In this document: positions 37,089 through 47,163 of the stretch, one piece after another
How positions within the stretch are numbered: the stretch's first letter is position 1
Layout of the letters: the number at the start of each line of letters is the position of its first letter
Source: Salipiger mucosus DSM 16094
GTDB taxonomy: Bacteria; Pseudomonadota; Alphaproteobacteria; Rhodobacterales; Rhodobacteraceae
Assembly: GCF_000442255.1 (NCBI RefSeq)
Contig: NZ_KE557273.1
Location: forward strand, 552,662 to 616,661
Length of the DNA stretch: 64,000 bases
Direction: 5' to 3'
The notes under the pieces: model-generated
Told to the model about the DNA's origin: nothing
The model's input: the letters and a program-made list of their open reading frames with translations, nothing else
Database searches by the model: none
Position numbers and translations under genes: made by a program

Positions 37089-37427
37089 TCAGCCCGGCGA
37101 GGCCCGCGCGTCGCCGGGTTGGGTTTCGGCGGTGTCGGGGGCCGTGCCCCTGAGCGCCTCGGCCTGTTCCTCCAGCATCGCGGTGATCTTGATCTGCATG
37201 ATCGAGGGCGGCGCGCTGTGCGGCTCCGGGTCCGGATCGCCGGAGGCGTCACGCCGGGCGGCGCCGGGTGGCTGACCGCCAGTGCCTGGATTGTTGTCTG
37301 CCGCGGCCTCGCGCGCGGCGGGCTGGACCCTTGTGGCGGGGGAGGTACGCTCCTGCGTGGCGGGCAGTCCCAGCGGGTGCCCGGTTGCCAGAGGTGCCAC
37401 CGCCAAGGAAACACCTGGATATTGCAT
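37089..37427 (-). CDS. Hypothetical protein, proline-rich
   Basis: About 112 aa from the ATG at 37427, with GGAG seven bases upstream. The sequence begins MQYPGVSLAVAPLATGHPL. A disordered Pro/Ala/Arg-rich middle follows, then a short predicted helix (MQIKITAMLEEQAEALRG). No signal peptide or known domain. Its codon use matches the neighbours, and I recall similar small proteins in Rhodobacteraceae, but the evidence that it is a gene is moderate. It lies between accB and acs on the minus strand. Confidence 0.5.
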   Translation of the reverse strand: MQYPGVSLAVAPLATGHPLGLPATQERTSPATRVQPAAREAAADNNPGTGGQPPGAARRDASGDPDPEPHSAPPSIMQIKITAMLEEQAEALRGTAPDTAETQPGDARASPG

Positions 37428-37546
37428 AGACTGGCTCCGTCGTTCGGCGCCCCCACGCCACGATCCTATCACAAACGTTAAGCGAAGGCTTCGGACGGAT
37501 CGAATTGTCCCGATTTTCCCGCGGCTCGGTTAACACCGGCAAAAGA

Positions 37547-37571
37547 AAAGCCCCCGCACTGCGGGGGCTTT
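37547..37571 (-). terminator. Rho-independent terminator of acs
   Basis: Stem AAAGCCCCCGC / GCGGGGGCTTT with a 3-base loop. On the minus strand it is followed by TCTTTTGCC. It lies 24 bp after the acs stop; the symmetric A/T flanks could serve both strands. Confidence 0.85.
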
Positions 37572-37594
37572 CCGAACCGTCATGTCACCGGCCG

Positions 37595-39544
37595 TCAGGT
37601 GTTCATGCGGTTGTCGATGAGGTCGTCGACGACGGAGGGATCGGCGAGGGTGGAGGTGTCGCCGAGGGCGCCGTAGTCGTTCTCGGCGATCTTGCGCAGG
37701 ATGCGGCGCATGATCTTGCCCGAGCGGGTCTTGGGCAGGCCCGGGGCCCACTGGATGAGGTCGGGCGAGGCGATGGGGCCGATCTCGGTGCGCACCCAGC
37801 TGCGCAGCTCCTTGACCAGCTCGTCGCTGGGCTCGATCCCGTTCATCAGCGTGACGTAGCAGTAGATGCCCTGGCCCTTGACCGGGTGCGGGTAGCCCAC
37901 GACCGCCGCCTCGGCGACCTTGGAATGGGCCACCAGCGCCGATTCGACCTCGGCCGTGCCCATGCGGTGGCCCGAGACGTTGATCACGTCGTCGACGCGC
38001 CCGGTGATCCAGTAGTCGCCGTCCGCGTCCACCCGGCAGCCGTCGCCGGAGAAGTAGTGGCCCTTGTACTGCTGGAAGTAGGTGCTCTCGAAACGCTCGT
38101 GGTCGCCCCAGACGGTGCGCATCTGCCCCGGCCAGCTGTCCTTGAGCGCGAGCACCCCCTCGCAGGGCCGCTCGGTGATCTCCTCGCCGCTGGTGGGGTC
38201 GAGCACCACCGGCTCCACGCCGAAGAAGGGCTTCATCGCCGCGCCCGGCTTGGTCGCATGCGCCCCCGGCAGCGGCGTCATCAGGTGCCCGCCGGTTTCG
38301 GTCTGCCACCAGGTGTCGACGATCGGGCAGCGGCCCTGGCCGACCTTCTCGTTATACCAGTTCCACGCCTCCGGGTTGATCGGTTCGCCCACGGTGCCCA
38401 GCACCTTGAGCGAGGATAGATCGCATTTCGTTACGAATTCGTCACCCTGGCCCATGAGCGCGCGGATCGCCGTCGGCGCGGTGTAGAACTGGTTGACCTT
38501 GTGCTTCTCGCAGACCTGCCAGAAGCGGGAGGCGTCGGGGTAGGTGGGCACGCCCTCGAACATCAGCGTGGTCGCCCCCAGCGCGAGGGGCCCGTAGACG
38601 ATGTAGCTGTGCCCGGTGACCCAGCCCACGTCGGCGGTGCACCAGTAGACGTCGCCTTCGTGGTAATCGAAGGTGATCTCGGTCGTCATGGCGGCGTAAA
38701 CCAGATATCCACCACTGCTGTGTACGACCCCCTTGGGCTTGCCGGTCGAGCCCGAGGTATACAGGATGAAAAGGGGATCCTCGGCGCCCATGGGGCGGGG
38801 CGGACACTCGGGCGCGGCATGCGCCATGAGGTATTTGACGTCGACATCGCGGCCGTCGATCCAGGTGGTCTGGTCGCCGGTGTGCTTGACCACGAGGCAG
38901 CGCACCTTGTCCGAGCAGTGCAGCAGCGCGGCGTCGGCGTTGGACTTGAGCGCGGTCTTGCGGCCGCCGCGGGGCGCGGTGTCGGCGGTGATGACGATCT
39001 TGGCGCCGCAGTCGTTGATGCGGTTGGCCAGCGCGTCGGGCGAGAAGCCGGCGAAGACGATGGAGTGGATGGCCCCGATGCGCGCGCAGGCCAGCATGGC
39101 ATAGGCGGCCTCGGGGATCATCGGCAGGTAGATGACCACGCGGTCGCCGCGCATGACGCCCTGGCTGAGCAGGACGTTGGCCATGCGGTTCACCTTGTCC
39201 GACAGTTCGGCATAGGTGATGTGCTGCGCCGGGTCCTCGGGGTTGTCGGGCTCGAAGATGATGGCGGTCTGGTCGGCGCGGTCCTTCAGGTGCCGGTCGA
39301 TGCAGTTGTAGGCGACGTTGAGCACGCCGTCCTCGAACCACTTGATGTCGACCTTGCCGAAGTCGAAACAGGTGTTCTTGATGGTCCTGGGCGCCTCGAC
39401 CCAGTCGAGCCGCTGCGCCTGCTCGGCCCAGAACCCCTCGGGGTCCGAGATCGAGCGCGCGTACATCTCGTCATACCGCGCCGCATCGACGTGCGCGGTC
39501 GACACGAAGTCGGACGATGGTGGATAGGTGGTGGTCTCGGTCAT
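37595..39544 (-). CDS. acs: Acetyl-CoA synthetase
   Basis: 649 aa AMP-forming acetate:CoA ligase. The adenylation motif [11 protein letters not shown], the [10 protein letters not shown] segment, the WGDHERF loop and the C-terminal [13 protein letters not shown] are all present. The lysine in that last motif is the regulatory acetylation site in the family. The ATG at 39544 has GGAGG seven bases upstream, better than the in-frame GTG at 39559. It is adjacent to a liv-type ABC transporter on the same strand and near a ScfR-type regulator, suggesting joint use of acetate or short acids. Confidence 0.96.
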   Translation of the reverse strand: MTETTTYPPSSDFVSTAHVDAARYDEMYARSISDPEGFWAEQAQRLDWVEAPRTIKNTCFDFGKVDIKWFEDGVLNVAYNCIDRHLKDRADQTAIIFEPDNPEDPAQHITYAELSDKVNRMANVLLSQGVMRGDRVVIYLPMIPEAAYAMLACARIGAIHSIVFAGFSPDALANRINDCGAKIVITADTAPRGGRKTALKSNADAALLHCSDKVRCLVVKHTGDQTTWIDGRDVDVKYLMAHAAPECPPRPMGAEDPLFILYTSGSTGKPKGVVHSSGGYLVYAAMTTEITFDYHEGDVYWCTADVGWVTGHSYIVYGPLALGATTLMFEGVPTYPDASRFWQVCEKHKVNQFYTAPTAIRALMGQGDEFVTKCDLSSLKVLGTVGEPINPEAWNWYNEKVGQGRCPIVDTWWQTETGGHLMTPLPGAHATKPGAAMKPFFGVEPVVLDPTSGEEITERPCEGVLALKDSWPGQMRTVWGDHERFESTYFQQYKGHYFSGDGCRVDADGDYWITGRVDDVINVSGHRMGTAEVESALVAHSKVAEAAVVGYPHPVKGQGIYCYVTLMNGIEPSDELVKELRSWVRTEIGPIASPDLIQWAPGLPKTRSGKIMRRILRKIAENDYGALGDTSTLADPSVVDDLIDNRMNT

Positions 39545-39633
39545 GATATGCTCCTCCACATGTCGGGGGCAGGGAAACGCGCCCGGCCCCCTTATGCAAG
39601 ACCACTTGGTCCGGTCGGCGGCCGGGTCGACCC

Positions 39634-40389
39634 TCAGATGGCCAGATATTCCGCCCGCAGGCTTTCGTTTTCAAGCACTTCCGCGGCGGTCCCGTCGAAG
39701 ACGATGGACCCGGTGTCGAGGATGATCGCGCGGTCCGCCAGCTGCAGCGCGCGCACGGCGTTCTGCTCGACCAGGATCGTTGTCATCCCCTGTTCCTTGA
39801 TGTGGCGCAGGGTCTTCTCGATCTCGTCCACGATCACCGGGGCAAGGCCCTCGTAGGGCTCGTCGAGCAGCAGCAGCTTGATGTCGCGCGCCAGCGCCCG
39901 GGCGATGGCCAGCATCTGCTGTTCGCCGCCCGAGAGCGTCACGCCCTCCTGCCGGCGGCGCTCGCCGAGGCGCGGGAACAGCTCGTAGAGCCGCTCGATC
40001 GACCAGCCGACGGGCGGGGCGATCTGCGCCAGCTGCAGGTTCTCCTCGACCGTGAGGCCGGGGATGATCCGCCGGTCCTCGGGCACGAGGCCAAGCCCCG
40101 CCGTCGCCGCCTCGTGCGAGGCCATGCGGTGCAGCGGCTTGTGGTCCAGCCAGATCTCGCCGCGCTGGACCTGCGGCGAGTCGAGCCGCGCGATCGAGCG
40201 CAGCGTCGTGGTCTTTCCCGCGCCGTTGCGGCCCAGCAGCGCCACGATCTCGCCCTCGTGCACGTTGAAGCTCACGCCCTGCACGATGTAGCTCTCGCCG
40301 TAGTAGGAATGCATGTCCCAGACGGAGAGGAAGGCCGGCGCCGTCTCGGCCATGTTGGCGTTCTTGGAAAAATCCGGTCTGACGTTCAT
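39634..40389 (-). CDS. livF: ABC transporter ATPase, LivF type
   Basis: 251 aa ATPase of the branched-chain amino acid (HAAT) transporter family. Walker A GRNGAGKT is at residues 53-60, signature [10 protein letters not shown], Walker [12 protein letters not shown]. Last gene of a leftward binding-protein/livH/livM/livG/livF operon. With acs downstream by 90 bp and ScfR upstream, the cargo may be a short-chain carboxylate or amide rather than leucine; this is inference. Confidence 0.93.
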   Translation of the reverse strand: MNVRPDFSKNANMAETAPAFLSVWDMHSYYGESYIVQGVSFNVHEGEIVALLGRNGAGKTTTLRSIARLDSPQVQRGEIWLDHKPLHRMASHEAATAGLGLVPEDRRIIPGLTVEENLQLAQIAPPVGWSIERLYELFPRLGERRRQEGVTLSGGEQQMLAIARALARDIKLLLLDEPYEGLAPVIVDEIEKTLRHIKEQGMTTILVEQNAVRALQLADRAIILDTGSIVFDGTAAEVLENESLRAEYLAI

Positions 40390-40401
40390 GATCCTGGCTC
40401 C

Positions 40402-41157
40402 TTACGCCGCTTCGCCCAGGTAGGCTTCCTGCACCTTGGGGTGGCCCTTGATGTTCTCGGGCACGTCCTCGACCAGCGGGGTCCCCTGCGCCAGCACGGT
40501 GATCCGGTCGGCGAGGCTGAAGACCACATGCATGTCGTGCTCGATGATGCACATGGTGATGTCGCGCTTGGTTTTGATCTCCTTGAGCAGGTCGATGGTG
40601 TTGTTGGTGTCGGCGCGCGCCATGCCCGCCGTCGGCTCGTCGAGCAGCAGCAGTCGCGGCTCCTGCACCAGGCACATCGCCATCTCGAGCCGCCGCTTGT
40701 CGCCGCGCGACATCGAGGCCGAGTGCATGTTGCGCTTGTCGAGCATGTTCACGTCGTCGAGCATCCGCTCGGCCTGCTCGCGCAGGCCGCGCTCGGAGGA
40801 GACCGACTCGATGGCGTGCAGCCGGAAGACCCCGTCGCGCTTGGCGAAGAGCGGGATCATCATGTTCTCCATCACCGTGAGATCGCCGAAGATCTCCGGC
40901 GTCTGGAAGACGCGGGAAATGCCCATCTGGTTGATCTCGTAGGGCTTGCGGCCCAGCACCGACTGCCCGTCGAACATGACCGAGCCGGTGTCGGGGATCA
41001 GCTTGCCCACGAGGCAGTTGAGCAGCGTCGACTTGCCCGCGCCGTTCGGCCCGATGATCGCGTGCACGGTGTTCTCGCTCACCGAGAGGTTCACGTCCGA
41101 CAGCGCCTTCAGCCCGCCGAACCGCTTGTTCACGTCCTTGACGTCAAGAATGCCCAT
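40402..41157 (-). CDS. livG: ABC transporter ATPase, LivG type
   Basis: 251 aa. Walker A GPNGAGKS (residues 36-43), MSRGDKRRLEMA in place of the usual signature, and Walker B LLLLDEPTAGM, followed by the LivG-type C-terminal extension. The signature S-R-G-D-K differs from the common SYGxQR and is seen in a LivG subset. Spaced 12 bp from livF and livM. Confidence 0.93.
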   Translation of the reverse strand: MGILDVKDVNKRFGGLKALSDVNLSVSENTVHAIIGPNGAGKSTLLNCLVGKLIPDTGSVMFDGQSVLGRKPYEINQMGISRVFQTPEIFGDLTVMENMMIPLFAKRDGVFRLHAIESVSSERGLREQAERMLDDVNMLDKRNMHSASMSRGDKRRLEMAMCLVQEPRLLLLDEPTAGMARADTNNTIDLLKEIKTKRDITMCIIEHDMHVVFSLADRITVLAQGTPLVEDVPENIKGHPKVQEAYLGEAA

Positions 41158-41169
41158 GGCTCGCGCTCC

Positions 41170-42372
41170 TCATTCCGCGGGTTCTGTGCTGGCCGACTTG
41201 CCGTCGTCCGTGGATTTGCGCCGCCGCAGGCTGCGCGCGATGCGCTGTCCGCCCTCGACCAGCCCGCCGGGCAGGAAGATCACGATCAGCATGAACATCA
41301 GGCCCAGCGTCAGGTGCCAGCCCTTGCCCACGAAGGGATGGATCAGCGCCACGACGAGATCCTCGAGCCCGTCGGGCAGCCAGGCGACCCAGCCGTGCAG
41401 GATCTGGTCGTTGATCTTGGAGAAGATGTTCTCGAAGTACTTGATGAAGCCCGCGCCCAGCACCGGGCCGATCAGCGTGCCCGCGCCGCCGAGGATGGTC
41501 ATCAGCACCACCTCGCCGCTCGCCGTCCACTGCATCCGCTCGGCGCCCGCAAGCGGGTCCATCGAGGCCATCAGCCCGCCCGCGAGCCCGGCGTACATCC
41601 CCGAGATCACGAAGGCCGCGAGCGTGTAGGGCCGCGCGTTGAGGCCGGTGTAGAACATCCGCTGCTGGTTCGATTTCACCGCCCGCAGCATCATCCCGAA
41701 GGGCGAGCGGAAGATGCGGATCGCGAGGTAGAACGAGATCAGCATGATGATCGCGCAGAGGTAGTAGCCCACCGAGAACTGGAACTGCCAGGGCCCGAGC
41801 TCCAGCGTCGTGAAGTGGCGCATCTCCAGCCCGAAGAGGTTGGTCACCGGGATGCCGCCGTCGGCGGTGGCCGTCTGGCCCAGCACGCGCGGGTCGTCCA
41901 GCGTGACCTGCAGGCCGGTCTCGCCGTTGGTGATCGGCGTCAGCACCGAGTAGGCGAGGTTGTAGCTCATCTGCGCGAAGGCCAGCGTCAGGATCGAGAA
42001 GTAGATCCCCGAGCGCCGCAGGCTGACGTAGCCGATCACCACCGCGAAGAGCCCGGCCACGATCATCGACAGCAGGATCGCCGGGATCACGTTCATCGAC
42101 AGCAGCTTGAACATCCAAACCGCCGAGTAGGAGCCCGCGCCCAGGAAGGCCGCGTGCCCGAAGCTCAGGTAGCCGGTCAGGCCGAACAGGATGTTGAAGC
42201 CGATGGCGAAGATCCCGAAGATCACGAAGCGCTGCATCAGGTCGGGATAGCCCGCGTTGAACTGCGCCAGCGAGCTGCCCGCCGGGAAGGGGTTGAGGAT
42301 GAAGGGTGCGAACAGCGCCAGCACCGCGACAACCGCGAAGAGGGTGATGTCTTTCTTGCCGAGTCCGAGCAT
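41170..42372 (-). CDS. livM: ABC transporter permease, LivM type
   Basis: 400 aa polytopic permease with about ten hydrophobic segments and the family motifs [14 protein letters not shown] and [16 protein letters not shown]. Its C-terminal tail ([21 protein letters not shown]) is short and charged. It lies three bases after livH. Forms the membrane channel with LivH. Confidence 0.93.
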   Translation of the reverse strand: MLGLGKKDITLFAVVAVLALFAPFILNPFPAGSSLAQFNAGYPDLMQRFVIFGIFAIGFNILFGLTGYLSFGHAAFLGAGSYSAVWMFKLLSMNVIPAILLSMIVAGLFAVVIGYVSLRRSGIYFSILTLAFAQMSYNLAYSVLTPITNGETGLQVTLDDPRVLGQTATADGGIPVTNLFGLEMRHFTTLELGPWQFQFSVGYYLCAIIMLISFYLAIRIFRSPFGMMLRAVKSNQQRMFYTGLNARPYTLAAFVISGMYAGLAGGLMASMDPLAGAERMQWTASGEVVLMTILGGAGTLIGPVLGAGFIKYFENIFSKINDQILHGWVAWLPDGLEDLVVALIHPFVGKGWHLTLGLMFMLIVIFLPGGLVEGGQRIARSLRRRKSTDDGKSASTEPAE

Positions 42373-42375
42373 GGC

Positions 42376-43407
42376 TTAGTCCTCCATCACGCCCTTGCGG
42401 CCCATGAGGCCCCTCGGACGGGTCAGCAGAATGATGATGGCGACGAGGTAGATGATGATCTGGTCGATGCCGGGAAGGATGGCCTTGACCTCGTTCATCG
42501 AGGCGAAGCTCTCGAGCACCCCCAGCAGGAAGCCGGCGGCAACGGCGCCCGGAAGGGACCCCATGCCGCCGACCACCACCACCACGAAACTCAGCACCAG
42601 AAAATCCATGCCCATGTGGTAGTTGGGAGAGTTGATGGGCGCGTACATGACGCCCGCGAGGCCGGCCACCGCGGCCGCGAGGCCGAACATGATGGTGAAC
42701 TTCCGGTCGATGTTGATGCCCAGCAGGCCCACCGTCTCGCGGTCGGCCATGCCCGCGCGCACGACCATGCCGAAGGTGGTGAACTGCAGGAAGGCGAAGA
42801 CCGCGCCGATGATCACGGCCGCGAAGGCGAAGTAGATCAGCCGCCAGTAGGGGTAGATCACCGCGTTGGGATCGAAGCCCAGCAACACGCCGAAGTCGAA
42901 CGAGCCGGTGAAGGCGTCGGGCGCGGGCGTCGGGATCGGGTTGGCGCCGTAGATCTGCTTGATGATCTCCTGCAGCACGATCGCCAGGCCGAAGGTCACG
43001 AGGATCTGGTCCGCGTGCGGGCGGCGGTAGAAGTGCTTGATCAGCCCGCGTTCCATGATGACGCCGATCAGGATCATCACCGGGATCGAGAACAGGATCG
43101 CCAGCGGCACCGACCAGTCGATGATGGCCGAGCCGGTCGCCTCGCCGAAGATGTCGTTGACGTAGGGCACGTCGACCTTGAGCGGGTTGCCGAGAAAGTC
43201 TTTCTGCGTCTCGTCCACCACCTGGTGCGAGAGCGACAGCAGGCGGTTGAGCGTGACGGCGCAGAAGGCGCCGATCATGAACAGGGCGCCGTGGGCGAAG
43301 TTCACGACACCGAGCGTGCCGAAGATGAGCGTGAGCCCGAGCGCGATCAGCGCATAGGCCGAGCCCTTGTCGAGCCCGTTGAGAATCTGAAGGATGACTG
43401 CGTCCAT
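42376..43407 (-). CDS. livH: ABC transporter permease, LivH type
   Basis: 343 aa from the ATG at 43407 (MDAVILQILNGLDKGSAYAL), the usual LivH start; the frame is open upstream but not conserved. Core motifs are LGVVNFAHGALFMIGAF and GMADRETVGLLGINI. It is longer than typical LivH (about 300 aa) because of a roughly 40-residue hydrophilic insert after the second helix (HQVVDETQKDFLGNPL ... GEATGSAI). Such inserts occur in HAAT permeases paired with large binding proteins. Confidence 0.92.
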   Translation of the reverse strand: MDAVILQILNGLDKGSAYALIALGLTLIFGTLGVVNFAHGALFMIGAFCAVTLNRLLSLSHQVVDETQKDFLGNPLKVDVPYVNDIFGEATGSAIIDWSVPLAILFSIPVMILIGVIMERGLIKHFYRRPHADQILVTFGLAIVLQEIIKQIYGANPIPTPAPDAFTGSFDFGVLLGFDPNAVIYPYWRLIYFAFAAVIIGAVFAFLQFTTFGMVVRAGMADRETVGLLGINIDRKFTIMFGLAAAVAGLAGVMYAPINSPNYHMGMDFLVLSFVVVVVGGMGSLPGAVAAGFLLGVLESFASMNEVKAILPGIDQIIIYLVAIIILLTRPRGLMGRKGVMED

Positions 43408-43516
43408 GATCCCAGCCTTCGAGGTCTGAAGAAACCGGAGAGGTCCCGGCACTGGGCCGGGACACCGAGGGCCCGGCCGCGCGGGTCACGCACGGCCGGG
43501 AACTGCAAGATGCGGG

Positions 43517-44863
43517 TCAGGCGCCCGAGTTGCAGGAGCCCAGCGAGCCGCCCGAGAACATCGGGTGATCGGGGGCGTATTCCACCTGCGAGCGCGGGGT
43601 GATCTCGACCACCTCGAGCAGGTCGAACTCCGAGGTCGGGTTCTCCTTGCCGCGCACGACCAGCACGTCCTTGAAGCACTGGTGATCCTCGGCACGGTAG
43701 AGCGTCGGGCCGTTGCCCAGCCCGTCGAACTCGTAGCCCTCGAGCGCCTCGGCGACGGCGCAGGGATCGAAGGAGCCGGCGCGCTGCACGGCGTCCGCGT
43801 AAAGCAGCGTCTGCACGTAGCAGGTGTGCGCGGCCTGGCTCGGCGGGAAGCCGTACTTGGTGCCGAAGCTCTGCACGAAGGCCTTGGAGCCCTCGTCCTG
43901 CAGCGACCAGTGCCAGTTGGTGGAACCCAGGATGCCCTTGATCGACTCGCCCGCACCGCGCGCCATCAGGCGCGAGAAGAGGGGCACGACGATCTCGAAG
44001 TTCTTGCCGTTGGCCTGTTTCTCGCGCAGGCCGAACTGCACGGCGTTGGTCAGCGAGTTGACCATGTCCCCGCCGTAGTGGTTCAGCACGAGGATGTCGG
44101 CGCCCGAGTTCAGCACCGGCGCGATGTAGGACGAGAAGTCGCCCGCGCCGACCGGCGTCTTGACGGTCTCGACGGTCTCCCAGCCCAGCGACTCGGTCGC
44201 GGCCTTGATCGATTCCTCCTGGGTCCAGCCCCAGGTGTAGTCGGCGGTCAGGTGATAGGCCTTGCGGTCCTCGCCGTACTCCTTGGCCAGCACCGGGGCC
44301 AGCGCCGCGCCGGACATGTAGGCGTTGAAGAAGTGGCGGAAGCCGTTGGCCTTCTTGTCCTTGCCGGTGGTGTCGTTCGAGTGGGTGAGGCCCGCCATGA
44401 AGATGACGCCCGCCTCCTGGCAGAGGCCCTGCACCGCGATCGCCACGCCCGAGGACGAGCCGCCGGTGATCATGACCGCGCGGTCCTTCTCGATCATCGA
44501 CTTGGCGCTGGCGCGGGCCGCGTCCGACTTGGTCTGCGTGTCGCCGGTGACGTATTCGACCTTCTTGCCCATGATGCCGGAGCCGTCCAGCACCTGCGAC
44601 GAGAAGGTGCTCAGCATGCCGCCGTCGCCGCCGCCGTTCAGGTGCTCGACCGCCAGCTCGTAGGCGCGCAGCTCGTCGGCGCCCTCGTCGGCGTAGGCGC
44701 CGGTCTGCGGCACGTTGAAGCCCAGGGTGACGGTGTCGCCGGTGGGCTCGTTGGTGAAGGCCCGCGCCGACGAGGCGGTAAAGATCGTGGGCAGCGCCAC
44801 GCCGGCGCCGGCCACGGCACCGGTACGCAGCACGCCGCGGCGTGTCACATTGCTCTTGGACAT
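43517..44863 (-). CDS. ABC transporter substrate-binding protein (HAAT family)
   Basis: 448 aa type I periplasmic binding protein of the LivJ/UrtA class. It has a twin-arginine-like signal (VTRRGVLRTGAVAGAG) and both lobes (VTLGFNVPQTGAYADEG, ITGGSSSGVAIAVQGLCQEAG, NHYGGDMVNSL). The length is closer to UrtA/amide-binding types than to LivJ. It heads the operon, 222 bp divergent from the ScfR-type regulator. Ligand unknown; the acs and ScfR context points to short-chain acids or amides. Confidence 0.9.
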   Translation of the reverse strand: MSKSNVTRRGVLRTGAVAGAGVALPTIFTASSARAFTNEPTGDTVTLGFNVPQTGAYADEGADELRAYELAVEHLNGGGDGGMLSTFSSQVLDGSGIMGKKVEYVTGDTQTKSDAARASAKSMIEKDRAVMITGGSSSGVAIAVQGLCQEAGVIFMAGLTHSNDTTGKDKKANGFRHFFNAYMSGAALAPVLAKEYGEDRKAYHLTADYTWGWTQEESIKAATESLGWETVETVKTPVGAGDFSSYIAPVLNSGADILVLNHYGGDMVNSLTNAVQFGLREKQANGKNFEIVVPLFSRLMARGAGESIKGILGSTNWHWSLQDEGSKAFVQSFGTKYGFPPSQAAHTCYVQTLLYADAVQRAGSFDPCAVAEALEGYEFDGLGNGPTLYRAEDHQCFKDVLVVRGKENPTSEFDLLEVVEITPRSQVEYAPDHPMFSGGSLGSCNSGA

Positions 44864-44996
44864 TGAATCCTCCCAAATTTTGCTGATCGCACCTGCAGGC
44901 TCCTCTTCCTGCCGGTGCGGGCACTGTGTCGTGCAAAGCCAGTATCGGACGGTGAAAGAAAATCACGCAACAACCGCCTTGCCTGAAACAATTTTT

Positions 44997-45025
44997 TTGT
45001 CAAAGACTGAACAGTATGCCATGAT
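44997..45025 (+). promoter_or_regulatory. Predicted scfR promoter with TTTGTCAAA element
   Basis: TTGTCA, 17 bp spacer, CATGAT, in an unusually AT-rich stretch of the 222-bp divergent region, 60 bp before the regulator gene. The -35 part lies in TTTTTTTGTCAAAG. This resembles TTTGCAAA-type sites bound by MccR/RamB/PrpR-class short-chain acyl regulators, with one extra base, so autoregulation is possible. Confidence 0.4.
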
Positions 45026-45085
45026 AAACCGTAAAGAAATTTATGTCGCGCCGCAGAAAGGCGTTGAAACGACAGGGAAAGCGGC

Positions 45086-46402
45086 ATGCCACGCGACACG
45101 CTGACCGGCTCCCGCATTCGCGAGCGGCGGATCATTCTGGGTCTCAAGCAGGCCGACCTTGCCCGCGATGCCGGAATCTCGGCCTCCTACCTCAACCTGA
45201 TCGAGCACAACCGCCGCAGAATCGGCGGCAAGCTGCTGCTCGACATCGCGGGCCTGCTGGGCGTCGAGCCCGCGATCCTGACCGAGGGCGCCGAGGCCGC
45301 GCTCATCGCCGCCCTGCGCGAGGCGGCGGGGCAGGTCCGCGACAGCGGTGCCGAGCTCGACCGCGTCGACGAGTTCGCGGGCCGTTTTCCCGGCTGGGCG
45401 CGGCTCCTGGCCGACGCCCGCGCGCGCATCGACCGGCTCGAACGCACGGTCGAGACGCTCTCCGACCGTCTCGCGCACGACCCCCATCTCGCCGACGCGC
45501 TGCACGAGATCCTCTCGACCGTGACCGCGATCCGCTCGACCGCCTCGATCCTCGTCGAACCCGGCGGCGTCGATCCCGACTGGCAGCGCCGCTTCCACCG
45601 CAACATCCACGAGGACAGCGCGCGCCTGGCCGACAGCAGCCGCAGCCTCGTTGCCTACCTCGAGGCCGAGGGCAAGGCCGCCGCCGAGAGCGGCACGCCG
45701 CAGGAGGAGGTGGACGCCGTCTTCGAGGCCCACGACCACCACCTGCCGGCGCTCGAGGCGGGGGCCGATCCCGCCGAGGTGGCGACCGAGCTGGGCGCCG
45801 CGCTCACCCCCATCGGGCAGGTCCTGCTGGGCCGCACCCTGCGCCGCTACGCCGAGGACGCCCGCGCCCTGCCGCTGGGCGCCGTGCTCGAGGCCGTGGC
45901 AGAGACCGGCCCCGACCCGCTGGCGCTGGTGCAGCGCTTCGGCACCGATCCCGCCCGCGCCATGCGCCGCCTCGCCACGCTGCCGCCCGACGCGCCCTGC
46001 GGCGTGGTCGGGCTCGCGGTCTGCGACGCCTCGGGCGCGCTCACCTTCCGCAAGCCGCTGCCGGATTTCCCCATTCCGCGCTTCGGCGCCGACTGCCCGC
46101 TCTGGCCGCTCTTCCCGGCGCTGAGCCGGCCCATGACCGTGCTCTCGCGCCGCCTGCGCTCGGCCGGGCGCGAGACGGGCGCGGTGCGCGCCTACGCCGT
46201 GGCCCAGCCCGCCACCCCGCCCGAGGCCAACCGCGACCCGGTCTTCGAGGCGCACATGATGATCGCCCCCGAACACGGCACCCGGTCCGGCGAGCCGGCC
46301 GAGGAGGTGGGCGTCGCCTGCCGCATCTGCCCGCGCACCCGCTGCCCCGCCCGGCGCGAACCCTCGCTGCTGGGCGGCCCGGTCGGGGAAGAGGGCTTTT
46401 GA
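45086..46402 (+). CDS. Short-chain fatty acyl transcriptional regulator (ScfR family)
   Basis: 438 aa. The N-terminal XRE helix-turn-helix is IRERRIILGLKQADLARDAG with ISASYLNLIEHNRR. A long central region and a C-terminal DUF2083-type domain with clustered cysteines (VACRICPRTRCPARREP) follow. This family includes RamB, MccR and PccR regulators that control acetate, propionate or methylcitrate genes in response to acyl-CoA. Divergent from the ABC transporter operon that runs toward acs, which it probably controls. Followed by a receiver protein and sensor kinase. Confidence 0.88.
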   Translation: MPRDTLTGSRIRERRIILGLKQADLARDAGISASYLNLIEHNRRRIGGKLLLDIAGLLGVEPAILTEGAEAALIAALREAAGQVRDSGAELDRVDEFAGRFPGWARLLADARARIDRLERTVETLSDRLAHDPHLADALHEILSTVTAIRSTASILVEPGGVDPDWQRRFHRNIHEDSARLADSSRSLVAYLEAEGKAAAESGTPQEEVDAVFEAHDHHLPALEAGADPAEVATELGAALTPIGQVLLGRTLRRYAEDARALPLGAVLEAVAETGPDPLALVQRFGTDPARAMRRLATLPPDAPCGVVGLAVCDASGALTFRKPLPDFPIPRFGADCPLWPLFPALSRPMTVLSRRLRSAGRETGAVRAYAVAQPATPPEANRDPVFEAHMMIAPEHGTRSGEPAEEVGVACRICPRTRCPARREPSLLGGPVGEEGF

Positions 46403-46495
46403 CAGGGCAGGTAACATTCGCGATAACAGATGGATCGGGGGAGGAACGCCGCGACGGGGCCGGGGAGGATCGGCGCCGACGGTGAGGGGATTTTC

Positions 46496-46870
46496 ATGTC
46501 GAAGCACGTTCTGCTGATCGAGGATGAGCCGAATATCATCGAGGCGATCAGCTTCATCCTGACCCGCGAGGGTCTGAGGGTGGAGACGCATACGGACGGG
46601 ACGACGGCGAACGCGCGCCTGCGCGAGCGGCAGCCCGACCTGCTGATCCTCGACGTCATGCTGCCGGGCAAGAGCGGCTACGACATCCTGCGCGAGCTGC
46701 GCGAGGAAGCCGCCACCGCCAACCTGCCGGTGCTCATGCTCACCGCGCGCGGCCAGACCCGCGACCGCGAGATGGCCGAGCGTGCGGGCGTGAGCGCCTT
46801 CATGTCCAAGCCCTTCTCCAACGCCGAGATGCTGGAGATGGTGCGCAGCCTCGTGACCTCGCGGGCATGA
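46496..46870 (+). CDS. Stand-alone response regulator receiver protein
   Basis: 124 aa single receiver domain without an output domain. It has the acidic pocket EDE (residues 9-11), phospho-acceptor Asp53 (LLILDVMLPGKSG), Thr in LMLTARG and Lys in FMSKPF. The ATG at 46496 starts the conserved domain. It overlaps the next gene (ATGA at 46867-46870). It lies two genes before a symporter-kinase fusion, its likely phosphodonor. It must act by protein contact or phosphorelay. Confidence 0.92.
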   Translation: MSKHVLLIEDEPNIIEAISFILTREGLRVETHTDGTTANARLRERQPDLLILDVMLPGKSGYDILRELREEAATANLPVLMLTARGQTRDREMAERAGVSAFMSKPFSNAEMLEMVRSLVTSRA

Positions 46871-47163
46871 GCGACCAGGTCGACGCGCCGCGCAAGCCGT
46901 CGGTGTTCCTCGAACGCCAGTCCTACCGCCGCCGCCGGATCATCGACGCCGCCCGCGTGCTGCCGCTGCTGGGCCTGCTGCTCTGGCTGATCCCGCTGCT
47001 TTGGACCGACGAGGGCGTCGCGGGCGTGCGCTCCTCGACCGCGATCGTCTATCTCTTCTCGGTCTGGCTGGTGCTGGTGGTCCTGTCCTGCGTGGTCTCG
47101 ACCGCGCTCGCCTTCCGCGACGGCCCGCAGTCCCCGCCGCACGATGACGAGGCGGCGCAATGA
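46867..47163 (+). CDS. Small two-helix membrane protein
   Basis: 98 aa with two predicted membrane helices (VLPLLGLLLWLIPLLW and IVYLFSVWLVLVVLSCVVSTA) separated by a short loop, a basic N-terminus and an acidic tail. It overlaps both the receiver gene before it and the symporter-kinase gene after it (ATGA each), so it is translated in a fixed set with them. It resembles the small subunits found next to solute:sodium symporters. Function inferred as an accessory subunit of the kinase. Confidence 0.8.
   Translation: MSDQVDAPRKPSVFLERQSYRRRRIIDAARVLPLLGLLLWLIPLLWTDEGVAGVRSSTAIVYLFSVWLVLVVLSCVVSTALAFRDGPQSPPHDDEAAQ

Noticed and set aside
39802-43602. 1266-codon forward open frame over the livFGMH genes
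   Set aside because: Low-complexity His/Arg/Asp/Glu composition typical of antisense GC3 shadows; the reverse-strand ABC genes account for the DNA.
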